A stretch of 64,000 nucleotides of DNA from Burkholderia oklahomensis C6786 (GCF_000959365.1 NZ_CP009555.1:3658001-3722000); one strand, 5' to 3'. Shown: positions 7,073 through 16,638, counted from the first letter of the stretch. Notes: a model not told the origin generated them from the letters alone. A program made the numbers and translations.

Positions 7073-10000
7073 TCAGGCTCCCGTGGGCGTGGCGGGCGGC
7101 TCCGGGTCGCGCTCGTCCGGCTTCACGCGGAACCACGCGGCATAGAGCGCCGGCAGGAAGAAGAGCGTCAGCACGGTCGCGCTCGTGATGCCGCCCATCA
7201 ACGCGGTCGCCATCGGGCCGAAGAAGTTCGAGCGCAGGAGCGGAATCAGCGCGAGCACGGCGGCCGCGGCCGTCAGCGTGATCGGCCGGAACCGCCGCAC
7301 CGTCGCGCCGACGATCGCGTCGAAGCGGCCGTGGCCGGCGGCGATGTCCTGCTCGATCTGGTCGACGAGAATCACCGAGTTGCGCATGATGATCCCGAAC
7401 ATCGCGATCACGCCGAGCATCGCGACGAAGCCGAACGGCTTGCCGAACAAGAGCAGCGTGCCGACGACGCCGATCATCCCGAGCGGCGCGGTCAGCACGA
7501 CCATCAGCACGCGAGAGAAGCTCTGCAGCTGGATCATCAGCAGCGTCAGCACGGCGATCACCATCAGCGGCATCTGCGCGTTGATCGACGTCTGGCCCTT
7601 CGCGCTCTCCTCGACGGAGCCGCCGATCTCGATCCGGTAGCCGACGGGCAGTTGCCCGCGCAATTCGTTCAGCTTCGTGTCGAGCGCGTGCGTGACGTCG
7701 ATCCCTTGTGCGCCCGCCGCCACGTCGGACTGCACGGTGATCGTCGGCTGGCGGTCGCGCTCCCAGACGACGCCGTATTCGAGCGTGTTGTGGAAGCGCC
7801 CGAGCGAGCCGAGCGGCACCGGACCGTTCGGCGTCGGCATCGCGAGGTTCGCGAGATTCGCCGGATCGACGCGCTGCGCGCGCGGTGCGCGCAGATCGAC
7901 CGCGATCAGCTTGTCGCGCTCGCGGTACTGCGTGACCGTCGTGCCGGACAGCGTCATCGCGAGGAAGCCCGCGACGTCCTGCGACGTGACGTTCAGCTCG
8001 CGCGCCTTGTGCTGGTCGAGCTCGAAGCGCACCGAGCGCTCGGCGGGCTCGTCCCAGTCGAACTGGACGTTGACCGCGCGCGAGTCGGCGCGCATCGTCG
8101 CCGCGACCTTTTCGGCGATCGAGCGCACGGTCGCGATGCTGTCGCCGCTCACGCGGAACTGCACCGGATAGCCGACGGGCGGGCCGTTCTCGAGCCGCGA
8201 GATCCGCGTGCGCACGGCCGGGAACTGGTCGCGCAGCATCGGCGCGAGCCACGCGGAGAGCTTTTCGCGATCCTCGACCGACTTCGCGGTGATCACGAAC
8301 TGCGCGAAGTTCGGCAACTGCAGTTGCTGGTCGAGCGGCAGATAGAAGCGCGGCGCGCCGGAGCCGACGAAGTTCACCGAATGGTCGATCTCGGGCCGTT
8401 TTTCGATCAGCTTCTCGAGGCGCTGCGCCTGCCTGAGCGTCGCGTCGAACGAGGCGCCTTCGGGCAGCCGCAGATCGACGAGCAGCTCGGGGCGATCGGA
8501 GCTCGGGAAGAACTGCTGCGGCACGAGCGAGAAGCCCGCGAGCGCGACGACGAACAGCGCGATCGTGATCGCGAGCACGATGAAGCGCCGCTCGATGCAC
8601 CACTTGATCCACACGCGCAGCCGCGTGTAGAAGCGCGTGTCGTAGATGTCGTGGCCGTGCGCGTGATCGTGCGCGGCGTCGGGGGCGTGCGGCGCGCCGG
8701 CGGCGTCCTTCGGCGGATGCTTGCGCTCGGGCAGCATGTGATAGCCGAGGAGGGGAATCAGCACGACGGCCGCGAACCACGACGCGATCAGCGCGATCGC
8801 GGACACCTCGAAAATCGACCGCGTGTATTCGCCGGTGCTCGATTTCGCGAGCGCGATCGGCAGGAAGCCGGACACGGTGACGAGCGTGCCCGTGAGCATC
8901 GGGAACGCGGTGCTCGTATAGGCGAACGCGGCGGCGCGCGCGCGGCTGAAGCCCTGCTCGAGCTTCACGGCCATCATCTCGACCGCGATGATCGCATCGT
9001 CGACGAGGAGGCCGAGCGCGAGCACGAGCGTGCCGAGCGACACCTTGTGCAGCCCGATGTCGAACAGGTACATGAAGAGCGCGGTGACGGCGAGCACGAC
9101 CGGGATCGAGATCACGACGACCATCCCGGTGCGCAGGCCAAGCGACACGAGGCTCACGATCAGCACGATCGCGACCGCCTCGGCGACCGCCTCGAGGAAA
9201 TCGTCGACCGAATGCGACACCGCGTGCGGCATGCTCGACACTTCGTTCAGCTTGAGACCCGCGGGCAACTGCGCCTGCAGCGCCTTCGACTTCGCGTCGA
9301 GCGCCTTGCCGAGCCGGATCACGTCGCTGCCCGGCTGCATCGTGACGCCGATGCCGAGCACGGCGCGGCCGTTCGCGCGCATCTGCGTGGCGGGCGGATC
9401 GTCGTAGCCGCGCTTGATCGTCGCGAGGTCGCCCAGGCGGAACGTGCGGCCGTTGATGCGGATCAGCGTGTCGGCGATCGCGTCGACGCTCTCGTACTGG
9501 CCGCTCGGGCGGATGAACACGCGGTCGTGCGCGGCCGTCAGCACGCCCGGCGACGACACGTCGTTCTGCGCGTTGATCGCCTGCGCGATCTGCTGCGGCG
9601 AGATCCCGAGCCGCGCGAGGCGCGTGTTGTCGACCTCGACGAAGATCCGCTGGTCGGGATCGCCGAAGTAGTCGACTTTCGCGACGCCCGGCACGCGCAG
9701 CAGCACGACGCGCAGCTGGTCCGCGTAGTCGTGCAGCTGCGCGGGCGAGAAGCCGTCGCCTTCGAGCGTGTAGATGTTCGTGTAGACGTCGCCGAATTCG
9801 TCGTTGAAGAACGGCCCCTGGACGCCGGGCGGCAGCGTCAACGAGATGTCGCCGACCTTCTTGCGCACCTGATACCAGGTCTCCTGCACGTCCTTGACGG
9901 GCGCGGAATCCTTCATCGCGAAGAAGATCAGCGATTCGCCGGGGCGCGAGTAGCTGCGCAGATAGTCGATCGCGGGCGTCTCCTGCAGCTTGCGGCCGAT

Positions 10001-10228
10001 CCGGTCGGTGACCTGCTCCTGCACCTGGCGCGCGGTCGCGCCGGGCCAGAACGTGCGGATCACCATCACGCGGAACGTGAACGGCGGATCTTCCGACTGC
10101 GCGAGGCGCGTGTACGCGAGGATGCCCGCGATCGTCGCGAGCGCGATCAGGTAGACGACGAGCGCCTGATGGCGCAGCGCCCATGCGGACAGGTTGAAGC
10201 GTCCGCCTTCTTCTCGGCCCGCCGTCAT
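7073..10228 (-). CDS. RND-family multidrug efflux permease
   Basis: This 1051-residue inner-membrane pump uses the proton gradient to export drugs through the adaptor and outer-membrane channel encoded beside it. It shows the RND architecture: an N-terminal helix (RHQALVVYLIALATIAGIL), a large periplasmic loop containing QSEDPPFTFRVMVIRTFWPG, a second half repeating that pattern, and the proton-relay helix with the adjacent aspartates in GLLVDDAIIAVEMM. The opening resembles MexK/TriC-type pumps more than AcrB, an impression rather than a search result. A His/Ala/Asp-rich loop (HDHAHGHD) follows the sixth helix region and could bind metal. The ATG overlaps the adaptor's stop codon in an ATGA arrangement, so translation is coupled. 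Confidence 0.93.
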   Translation of the reverse strand: MTAGREEGGRFNLSAWALRHQALVVYLIALATIAGILAYTRLAQSEDPPFTFRVMVIRTFWPGATARQVQEQVTDRIGRKLQETPAIDYLRSYSRPGESLIFFAMKDSAPVKDVQETWYQVRKKVGDISLTLPPGVQGPFFNDEFGDVYTNIYTLEGDGFSPAQLHDYADQLRVVLLRVPGVAKVDYFGDPDQRIFVEVDNTRLARLGISPQQIAQAINAQNDVSSPGVLTAAHDRVFIRPSGQYESVDAIADTLIRINGRTFRLGDLATIKRGYDDPPATQMRANGRAVLGIGVTMQPGSDVIRLGKALDAKSKALQAQLPAGLKLNEVSSMPHAVSHSVDDFLEAVAEAVAIVLIVSLVSLGLRTGMVVVISIPVVLAVTALFMYLFDIGLHKVSLGTLVLALGLLVDDAIIAVEMMAVKLEQGFSRARAAAFAYTSTAFPMLTGTLVTVSGFLPIALAKSSTGEYTRSIFEVSAIALIASWFAAVVLIPLLGYHMLPERKHPPKDAAGAPHAPDAAHDHAHGHDIYDTRFYTRLRVWIKWCIERRFIVLAITIALFVVALAGFSLVPQQFFPSSDRPELLVDLRLPEGASFDATLRQAQRLEKLIEKRPEIDHSVNFVGSGAPRFYLPLDQQLQLPNFAQFVITAKSVEDREKLSAWLAPMLRDQFPAVRTRISRLENGPPVGYPVQFRVSGDSIATVRSIAEKVAATMRADSRAVNVQFDWDEPAERSVRFELDQHKARELNVTSQDVAGFLAMTLSGTTVTQYRERDKLIAVDLRAPRAQRVDPANLANLAMPTPNGPVPLGSLGRFHNTLEYGVVWERDRQPTITVQSDVAAGAQGIDVTHALDTKLNELRGQLPVGYRIEIGGSVEESAKGQTSINAQMPLMVIAVLTLLMIQLQSFSRVLMVVLTAPLGMIGVVGTLLLFGKPFGFVAMLGVIAMFGIIMRNSVILVDQIEQDIAAGHGRFDAIVGATVRRFRPITLTAAAAVLALIPLLRSNFFGPMATALMGGITSATVLTLFFLPALYAAWFRVKPDERDPEPPATPTGA

Positions 10229-11340
10229 GACGCGACGTCCTCCGGATGAAGCGGCGGCACCGCGCGCACCTTCTCGCCCGCGCTGACCGTGTGCACGCCT
10301 TGCAGCACGACGCGCTCGCCCGGCTGCAGCCCGTTCGACACGGTCACCGTGCGCTCGTTGTAGCGGACGACGTCGACGCGGCGCAGCTCGAGCGTGTCGT
10401 CCTGCTTGCGCACGACCCACAGCGCGGGCGCGTTGCCCGCGTGGAAGAGGGCCGTCGACGGCAGCGTGAAGCGCGTCTGCGCGGGCGCGTTGCCGGATGC
10501 GTTAGACGAGAACGACGCGTTCGCGGTCATCCCGAGCCGCACCGCGGGATCGGGCTGCGCGAGCGTGAGCTTCACGCGGTACGTGCGGCTTTGCGGATCG
10601 GCGGCGGGCGCGATCTCGCGCACGCGCGCGTCGAACGTGCGGCCGGGCAGCGCCGGCAGCGTGACGCGCGCCGCATGGCCGGGGGTGAGGAGCGGCAGCT
10701 CGCTTTCCGGCGCGTCGGTGACGACGTCGACGTCGCCCGACCACGCGAGCTGATAGACGGGCTGGCCGGCGGACACGTTCTGCCCGGTGTCGGCCTGCTC
10801 GGCGGTGATGTAGCCCGCGTGATCGGCCACGAGCGTCGCGTATTGCAGCTGGTTCTTCGCGAGCGCGAGCTGCTGGGCGGCCTGGTCGCGCTGCGCGCGC
10901 GCCGATGCGTACGCGTTCTCGGTCTGCTCGAGCTGCGCGGGCGCGATCAGGTTCTCGCGCGCCTGCGCACGGTCGCGGACGACCTGCTGCTGCGCGAACG
11001 TGAGCGAATGCGTCGCGGCGTCGAGCTGCGCCTGCGCGCTCGCCGCGTTCTTCGCGACGTCGGACGTGTCGAGCAGCGCGACGACCTGACCCTTCTTCAC
11101 GGCGTCGCCCAGGCGCACCTTGCGCTCGACGATCTTGCCGGCGATCCGGAACGACAGCGGCGTCGCGTAACGCGGCTGGATCTCGCCGGGCAGCGACACG
11201 GCGGCGGCGACGCCGTCCGCCTGGACCGGCACCGCGACGACGGGGCGCGGCGCGGGCGGCGCGGCTTCCTTGCGGTGGCAGGCGGCAACGATGAGCGCAA
11301 CGCCGATCATCAGCGCGGCGCGAGAACCGGAACGATTCAC
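10225..11340 (-). CDS. RND efflux periplasmic adaptor lipoprotein (HlyD/MFP family)
   Basis: The 371-residue protein bridges the pump and the outer-membrane channel. The GTG at 11340 was chosen because GAGGGG lies seven bases upstream and the signal peptide begins there; VAAC at about residue 21 is a lipobox. A lipoyl-type half domain (LSFRIAGKIVERKVRLGDAV) leads into a coiled-coil hairpin rich in Gln and Ala (residues about 95-175), then returns through the second lipoyl half and beta-barrel (LPALPGRTFDARVREIAP). It is the first gene of the three-gene efflux operon and faces a tetR gene across a 191-base promoter region. Confidence 0.92.
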   Translation of the reverse strand: MNRSGSRAALMIGVALIVAACHRKEAAPPAPRPVVAVPVQADGVAAAVSLPGEIQPRYATPLSFRIAGKIVERKVRLGDAVKKGQVVALLDTSDVAKNAASAQAQLDAATHSLTFAQQQVVRDRAQARENLIAPAQLEQTENAYASARAQRDQAAQQLALAKNQLQYATLVADHAGYITAEQADTGQNVSAGQPVYQLAWSGDVDVVTDAPESELPLLTPGHAARVTLPALPGRTFDARVREIAPAADPQSRTYRVKLTLAQPDPAVRLGMTANASFSSNASGNAPAQTRFTLPSTALFHAGNAPALWVVRKQDDTLELRRVDVVRYNERTVTVSNGLQPGERVVLQGVHTVSAGEKVRAVPPLHPEDVAS

Positions 11341-11467
11341 GGTGACCCCTCGGACAGGAGAAAACGGAAAAAACCGGCAAGCCGGATGCGCTTGCCCGGC
11401 ATCGCACGCGGAAAAACAATCGGCGCGCACGTTGCTGACTTCCTTAAAAAAACTTGGCTGAATTTTA

Positions 11468-11481
11468 ATACAGGGTTGTAT
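11468..11481. promoter_or_regulatory. Candidate TetR operator between the efflux operon and its regulator
   Basis: ATACAGGGTTGTAT is a perfect inverted repeat (ATACA/TGTAT, 4-base spacer) in the divergent intergenic region. It lies 51 bases before the tetR start and 128 bases before the adaptor start. TACA-N4-TGTA cores are common among operators of AcrR/TtgR-like efflux repressors. It sits in an AT-rich stretch likely to contain both promoters. The repressor-operator pairing is inferred from position. Confidence 0.5.
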
Positions 11482-11531
11482 CTGGATGCAAAGGTGTTTC
11501 GATTCGCGAGAAGATGCTAGACTCCCCGACC

Positions 11532-12152
11532 ATGAGACCGACCCGCCTGACCCGAGAACAAAGCAAGGACTTGACGCGCGAGCGTCTGCTCAACGCTGCG
11601 CACAAGACTTTCACGAAGAAGGGCTACGTGGCGACGAGCGTCGAGGACATCGCGTCGGCGGCGGGCTATACGCGCGGCGCGTTCTATTCGAACTTCCGCA
11701 GCAAGGCCGAGCTGCTGCTCGAGCTGCTCAGGCGCGATCACGAAGAGGCGGAGTCCGATCTGCAGAAGATCTTCGAGAGCGGCGGCACGCGCGACCAGAT
11801 GGAGGCGCACGCGCTCGAGTACTACAGCCAGTTCTTCCGCAACAGCCAGGCGTTTCTGCTGTGGGGCGAGGCGAAGCTGCAGGCGACGCGCGACGCGAAG
11901 TTCCGCACGCGCTTCAACGAATTCGTGAAGGAAAAGCGCGATCGCTTCGCGCATTACATCCTGACGTTCGCCGAGCGCGTGGGCACGCCGCTTCTGTTGC
12001 CCGCCGACGTGCTCGCGCTCGGGCTGATGAGTCTGTGCGACGGCGTGCAGTCGTACCATGCGGCCGACCCGCGGCACGTGACGGGCGATACCGCGCAGGA
12101 GGTGCTCGCCGGCTTCTTCGCACGCGTCGTGCTCGGTCGCACGCCGGATTGA
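11532..12152 (+). CDS. TetR/AcrR-family repressor of the RND efflux operon
   Basis: The 206-residue protein has the TetR N-terminal DNA-binding domain: RERLLNAAHKTFTKKGYVAT followed by the helix-turn-helix DIASAAGYTRGAFYSNF and KAELLLELL. The C-terminal two thirds is the variable ligand-binding domain. The ATG at 11532 places the DNA-binding domain at the usual distance from the N-terminus; an in-frame ATG at 11514 would add six residues. It is transcribed away from the adaptor-pump-channel operon across a region with a perfect inverted repeat, the classic arrangement for local repression relieved by an efflux substrate. The inducer is unknown. Confidence 0.9.
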   Translation: MRPTRLTREQSKDLTRERLLNAAHKTFTKKGYVATSVEDIASAAGYTRGAFYSNFRSKAELLLELLRRDHEEAESDLQKIFESGGTRDQMEAHALEYYSQFFRNSQAFLLWGEAKLQATRDAKFRTRFNEFVKEKRDRFAHYILTFAERVGTPLLLPADVLALGLMSLCDGVQSYHAADPRHVTGDTAQEVLAGFFARVVLGRTPD

Positions 12153-12352
12153 CGCCCGGTTCTCGGCGGCGTGCGCGGCGGCGCGCTCGGCGGCCGGCTT
12201 CGTCCGCTCGTGCCGCGTGAGGCGCGGCGGGACGCAGTCCGCAGCGACCCGGAGCGACGGACAGGACTCGCGCGCCGCCGCGTCGCCGTCGCGACGAATC
12301 GTCGATTCCGGCGCACGCCGGCCGACGGCGCGGCTCGGCGCCGGCGGATCGT

Positions 12353-14086
12353 TCAGCGGTCGGCGTTGAGGCGCCGATACGCGTCGAGGAGCGACGTCTT
12401 GTAGACGACGCCCGCGAGCGTCGGATCGTCCGCGCGCTCGACGACGGGCAGCCGCTCGCCCTGGAACTGCATGAAGTGCTCGAGCGCGGCGCCGATCGGC
12501 ATGTCCGGCGTGAGCAGCGGAAACGGCGTGTGCAGGTAGTTCGCCGCGCGCTTGTGCGTCGTGTCGCGCTTCTCGAGCAGATCGGACGTGATGTCCTTCA
12601 GCGCGACCGCGCCGCGAAAGCGCCCGGCGTCGTCGGTCACGTACAGATACTTGACCGGATATTCGAGGAACACGCGCGTCATGTCCGCGACGCTCGCCGT
12701 GAGCGGCACGACGGTCGCGGCGGGCTGGATCAGGTCGCGCATCTGCGTGGTGCGCAGGCGCATCCGTGCCTCGTCGTCGCGATGCCGGCGCAGCGTGATC
12801 TCGTACATCGACGTCTTGCCGATCGCGCGCGCCGCGAAGTACGCGACGACGCAGGACATCATCAGCGGCAGCACGACCTGGTAGCTCAGCGTCATCTCGA
12901 AGATCATCAGGATCGCCATCAGCGGCGCCTGCGTCGCGCCCGCGAGGAATGCGCCCATGCCGACCATCGCGTACGCGTACCACGCGGACACGTGCGCGGG
13001 CATCAGCGCATGCAGCGCGATGCCGAACAGCGAGCCGACCACGGCGCCGACGAAGAGCGTCGGCGTGAAGATCCCGCCGACCGCGCCGGAGCCCGCCGTC
13101 GCCGCGGTCGCGATCAGCTTGAAGACGAGCACCGCGACGAGCGCCTGCCAGGTCCACGGCGAATGCAGGATCGCGTTGACGACGCTATAGCCGTTGCCCC
13201 AGACGTCGGGCACCCACACCGAGATCACGCCGACGACGAGTCCGCCCAGCGCGAGCCGCACCGGCAGCGGCGCGGGCAGGCGCTTGAACTGCGTCTTCGA
13301 CAGATCGAGAAGGCGCAGGAACTGCGGCGCGGCCGCGCCGCAAAGCAGACCCAGCGCGACGAAGAACAGCACTTCCCAGCCGGCGACGGCCGGAAACACC
13401 GGCATCTCGTAAGGCGGCTTGTAGCCGGCGAACTCGCGCATCACGATGTTCGCGACGACCGACGCGACGACGACGGGCCCGAAGCTCTCCATCGCGATCG
13501 AGCCGAGCACGATCTCGCAGACGAAGAACGCGCCCGCGATCGGCGCGTTGTACGCGGACGTGATCCCCGCCGCCGCGCCGCATGCGACGAGGAGGCGCAG
13601 CCGCGGCGGATCGAAGTGCGCGAAGCGGCCGACGAGCGACGCGGCGAGCGCGGCCAGCTGCACCATCGGGCCTTCGCGGCCGATCGAGCCGCCGCTGCCG
13701 ATCGTGAGCAGCGACGACGCGCTGCGCCACAGGCTCTGCCGCACCGGCACGATGCCGTCGCCGAGCGCGACGGCTTCCATGTAGTCGCTCTTGCTTTCCT
13801 TGCGCGCGCCGCGCTGCGCGACGAGCAGCACGCAGCCCGCGAGGAAGCCGCCCGCGGCCGGCAGCCAGAAGCGGACCTGCCACGGCAGGTGCTTCGCCAT
13901 TTCGGTGAAGCTGCCGCTCGTGCCGGAAACCGCGCGCTGGATCAGCTCGATCCCTTCGCGGAACGCGACCGTCGCGAGCGCGCCGCCGATGCCGACGATC
14001 ACGGACCAGACGAGCATCGTGTGCGCGTCGGACAGGCGAAACAGGGTTTGCGCACGGGTGCGCAGCTTGAGCAGGAACGAGAGCAC
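12353..14086 (-). CDS. ClC-family chloride channel/antiporter with C-terminal CBS domains
   Basis: The protein moves chloride across the inner membrane, by the family usually as a Cl-/H+ exchanger or channel. It carries the ClC signatures GSGGSIGREGP and GSGAVGGIFTPTLFVGA, with about ten hydrophobic segments between residues 25 and 440. The last 140 residues form a pair of CBS domains (MTRVFLEYPVKYLYVTDDAG and GAALEHFMQFQGERLPVVE), which in this family sense nucleotides or ionic strength. The GTG at 14086 gives about 577 residues beginning MLSFLLKLRTRAQ; longer forms would run into the neighbouring exporter gene. No clear Shine-Dalgarno sequence supports the start, so it is uncertain. Confidence 0.88.
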   Translation of the reverse strand: MLSFLLKLRTRAQTLFRLSDAHTMLVWSVIVGIGGALATVAFREGIELIQRAVSGTSGSFTEMAKHLPWQVRFWLPAAGGFLAGCVLLVAQRGARKESKSDYMEAVALGDGIVPVRQSLWRSASSLLTIGSGGSIGREGPMVQLAALAASLVGRFAHFDPPRLRLLVACGAAAGITSAYNAPIAGAFFVCEIVLGSIAMESFGPVVVASVVANIVMREFAGYKPPYEMPVFPAVAGWEVLFFVALGLLCGAAAPQFLRLLDLSKTQFKRLPAPLPVRLALGGLVVGVISVWVPDVWGNGYSVVNAILHSPWTWQALVAVLVFKLIATAATAGSGAVGGIFTPTLFVGAVVGSLFGIALHALMPAHVSAWYAYAMVGMGAFLAGATQAPLMAILMIFEMTLSYQVVLPLMMSCVVAYFAARAIGKTSMYEITLRRHRDDEARMRLRTTQMRDLIQPAATVVPLTASVADMTRVFLEYPVKYLYVTDDAGRFRGAVALKDITSDLLEKRDTTHKRAANYLHTPFPLLTPDMPIGAALEHFMQFQGERLPVVERADDPTLAGVVYKTSLLDAYRRLNADR

Positions 14087-14195
14087 GACGAAGGTGGTTC
14101 TGCGGATGAAATCGAGCGGAAGAATAGCATCGCGCCGCGTGCGCGGGGCGGACCCGGCGCACGCGGCGCGGCGGCGCGACGAAGAAGGCGGCCGT

Positions 14196-15263
14196 TCAGC
14201 CAAGCCAGCGCTCCGTCGCCCAGACGATCGCATAGCCGCCGAAGGTCAGCCACGCATACAGGATGAAGCCCGTCGCGAGCGCACGGGGGCCGGCCGCGCG
14301 GATCTGCGACATTCGCGTCTCGATGCCGAGCGCCGTCATCGCCATCGTCAGCGCGAACGTGTCGAGCGCATTGAGCGTGCCAATCGCGGCGGCGGGGAGC
14401 ATCTGCAGCGAATTCACGATCACGAAGCCGAGGAAGCCGAGCGCGAACCACGGCACCGCGAGCTTGCGCGACGCGCCGTGACCGGCCGCCGAGCTGCGCG
14501 CCGCGCGGGCGAGCCACGCGCCCAGCACGAGCAGCACGGGTACGAGCAGCATCACGCGGGTCATCTTGACGATCGTCGCGACGCGCGTGACTTCCGGGCC
14601 GACGTCGCTCGCCGCGCCGACCACCTGCGCGACCTCGTGGATCGTGCCGCCGAAAAAGAGGCCGAGGCCCGTCGCGTCGAGGTGCAGCCAGCCGGCGCGG
14701 TAGGCGAGCGGGTACGCGAACATCGACAGCGTGCCGAACAGCACGACGCTGCCGACCGCCATCGCGCTCTGGTGCGGCTTCGAGCGCAGCGTCGATTCGA
14801 ACGCGAGCACGGCGGCCGCGCCGCAGATCGCGCTGCCCGCGGCGGTCAGGAGCGCGGCGTCGCGATCGAGCTTCATCAGCTTGATGCCGGCCCAGGTGCC
14901 GACGGCGAGCGTGCTCACGACGACGAGCGCCGACACCGTGAGCCCCGGCAGGCCGACTTGCGCGATTTCCTGCAGGCTCACGCGCAATCCGAAGAACGCG
15001 ACCGCGATCCGCAGCAGCTTGCGCGCGGAGAAGTCGACGCCGGCCGCCCAGCTCGCGGGCATGCCTTCGCGCAGCAGGTTGCCGTACAGCGCGCCCGCGA
15101 CGATTCCGACGATGAGCGGGCTCAGGCCGAAATGCGCGACCGCGGGCATCTGCGCGACGCTCGTGACGGCGAGCGCGAAGAGGCCGACGAACAGGATGCC
15201 GTTGAGCCGTCCGCGCATCGACGACGCGGCGGCGCTGAGTTGGGGAGAGGTGAGCGTGGACAT
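14196..15263 (-). CDS. YeiH/UPF0324-family putative sulfate or anion exporter
   Basis: The 355-residue integral membrane protein has about ten hydrophobic helices. It carries the conserved family segments GISPLIVGIVAGALYGN-like near residue 45, LLTAAGSAICGAAAVLA in the middle and FGGTIHEVAQVVGA further on. The family is annotated as putative sulfate exporters, but the substrate is not firmly known. The ATG at 15263 is preceded by no strong ribosome site. It is divergently transcribed from a LysR-type gene, the same arrangement as yeiH-yeiE in enterobacteria, so the regulator probably controls it. Confidence 0.87.
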   Translation of the reverse strand: MSTLTSPQLSAAASSMRGRLNGILFVGLFALAVTSVAQMPAVAHFGLSPLIVGIVAGALYGNLLREGMPASWAAGVDFSARKLLRIAVAFFGLRVSLQEIAQVGLPGLTVSALVVVSTLAVGTWAGIKLMKLDRDAALLTAAGSAICGAAAVLAFESTLRSKPHQSAMAVGSVVLFGTLSMFAYPLAYRAGWLHLDATGLGLFFGGTIHEVAQVVGAASDVGPEVTRVATIVKMTRVMLLVPVLLVLGAWLARAARSSAAGHGASRKLAVPWFALGFLGFVIVNSLQMLPAAAIGTLNALDTFALTMAMTALGIETRMSQIRAAGPRALATGFILYAWLTFGGYAIVWATERWLG

Positions 15264-15314
15264 GGCGTCGTTCGATTCGTTTTCCGTGACAACGGACCTA
15301 ATCCTAATTTGGAT

Positions 15315-15368
15315 ATATCGATATGAAAAATCGTCATTTGTAACGTAAGATATCCGGAAACCCGATAT
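15315..15368. promoter_or_regulatory. Two palindromes between the yeiH-like and lysR genes, candidate LysR-binding region
   Basis: ATATCGATAT at 15315-15324 is a perfect 10-base palindrome. ATATC at 15350-15354 and GATAT at 15364-15368 form a second inverted repeat with a 9-base spacer, fitting the T-N11-A dyads bound by LysR-type regulators. Both lie in the AT-rich 114-base divergent intergenic region, which must hold both promoters. Shared half-sites (ATATC/GATAT) suggest one protein binds both. Confidence 0.45.
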
Positions 15369-15377
15369 TTTCGAGCG

Positions 15378-16280
15378 ATGACCCCTGATCAACTGATAAC
15401 GTTCGCCGCGGTTGCCGAGCATCGGAACATCAGCCGCGCGGCGCTCGCGCTCCATCTGTCGCAGCCCGCAGTGTCCGGCCAGCTGCGCCAGCTGCAGGAC
15501 GCGTTCGGCGAGCCGCTGTACCAGCGCGACGGGCGCGGCGTGCGTCTCACGCCGGTCGGCGAGGCGCTCGCGCGGCATGCAGTGCAACTGCGCGACACGT
15601 TCGCGCAGGCGCGCGCGTATCGCGACGCGGTGCGCGGGCTCGAGCGCGGCACGCTGCGGATCGGCGCGAGCACGACGCCCGCGAGCTACCTGCTGCCGTA
15701 CCTGCTCGCCGCGTTCCACCCGCTCGCGCCGGACGTCGCGATCCAGACGATGAGCGGCAACACGTCGGACGTCGTCGCGTCGCTCGCGTCGCTCGACGTC
15801 GCGCTCGTCGAAGGCCCGCCCGGCGACGCGCTGCCGACCGGCACGACCGTTCACGAGTGGCGCGAGGACGAGATCGTCGCGATCGTGCCGGCGTCGCACC
15901 CGCTCGCGGCGCGCCGCGCGCCAGGCCGTCCGCGTGCGACGCTCGACGAGCTCGCCGCGTATCCGCTCGTGCTGCGCGAGGCGGGCTCGGGCGTGCGGCA
16001 GCTCGTCGAGCGCGCGTTCGCGCGCGCGGCGACGCCGCTCGCGGTCGCGTTCGAGATCGCGGGCGTCGAGGCGGTGAAAGAGGCGGTGCGTGCGGGAATG
16101 GGCATCGGCTTCGTGTCCGCGATGTCGCTTCGGCATGACGACGCGGCGCTCGCGATGGTGTCGATCGCGCCCGAGCCGCTCACGCGCCATTTCTCGATCC
16201 TCGTGCCGCACGGCGCGACGCCGTCGCGCGTCGCCGCGCGCTTTCTCGAGCTGTGCGTCGCGCAGGCCGATCGGGCTTGA
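15378..16280 (+). CDS. LysR-family transcriptional regulator (YeiE/CysB-like)
   Basis: The 300-residue regulator has the LysR winged helix-turn-helix at its N-terminus: TPDQLITFAAVAEHRNISRA, ALHLSQPAVSGQLRQLQ and LTPVGEALARHA. A periplasmic-binding-protein-like sensor domain runs from about residue 90 (LRIGASTTPASYLLPYLL). The substrate domain resembles YeiE/CbbR-type regulators. The gene is divergent from the yeiH-like exporter with two palindromes in the shared promoter region, so autoregulation and control of the exporter are likely. It overlaps no other gene and ends 16 bases before the convergent SdpI-type gene. Confidence 0.9.
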   Translation: MTPDQLITFAAVAEHRNISRAALALHLSQPAVSGQLRQLQDAFGEPLYQRDGRGVRLTPVGEALARHAVQLRDTFAQARAYRDAVRGLERGTLRIGASTTPASYLLPYLLAAFHPLAPDVAIQTMSGNTSDVVASLASLDVALVEGPPGDALPTGTTVHEWREDEIVAIVPASHPLAARRAPGRPRATLDELAAYPLVLREAGSGVRQLVERAFARAATPLAVAFEIAGVEAVKEAVRAGMGIGFVSAMSLRHDDAALAMVSIAPEPLTRHFSILVPHGATPSRVAARFLELCVAQADRA

Positions 16281-16296
16281 GGCGGGCGGTGGCCGG

Positions 16297-16638
16297 CTAT
16301 CGACGGCCGCGGTCGGCGCGGTCGCCCGGCGGCCCCGGCGCAAGGAAGCAGAGGCCGGCCGGCACGGCGATTTCGGCGACGAACGCCGCCAGCAGGACGG
16401 TGTTCGGCACGCGCGCGCCGCGCAGGCGGCCATATCCGAAGACGACGATGAAGACGGCGCTCGTGAGCATCAGCGCGAGGCCGAAGATCCGGTTGCGGCG
16501 ATACCAGAGCGCGGCGTCGCGCAGCGTCGCGCGTGTCCTGACGCCGTAGAAGCGGTTGGGGCCGATTCGCTTTGCCGCGAGCGGGACGGCGAGAAGAAAG
16601 AAGAGTGCGCTCGCAAGCAGGTACGGAAGGTCGAGCAT
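16297..16638 (-). CDS. SdpI-family small membrane protein
   Basis: The 113-residue protein begins MLDLPYLLASALFFLLAVPL and has three predicted membrane segments. Between the first two lies the SdpI-family signature: IGPNRFYGVRTRATLRDAAL followed by WYRRNR. SdpI is known as an immunity protein against the cannibalism toxin SDP in Bacillus; the many proteobacterial relatives have no established role. The ATG at 16638 is chosen because AGGAG lies six bases upstream and the signature then starts after one helix. It is convergent with the LysR gene, and no toxin gene is visible beside it. Confidence 0.75.
   Translation of the reverse strand: MLDLPYLLASALFFLLAVPLAAKRIGPNRFYGVRTRATLRDAALWYRRNRIFGLALMLTSAVFIVVFGYGRLRGARVPNTVLLAAFVAEIAVPAGLCFLAPGPPGDRADRGRR

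Noticed and set aside
7331..10249. A 972-codon open frame antisense to the RND pump gene
   Set aside because: It is Arg/Asp/His-rich with no family resemblance and mirrors the pump's codon bias; the pump frame on the other strand shows complete RND motifs. Similar antisense frames opposite the ClC, MscS and usher genes were rejected for the same reason.
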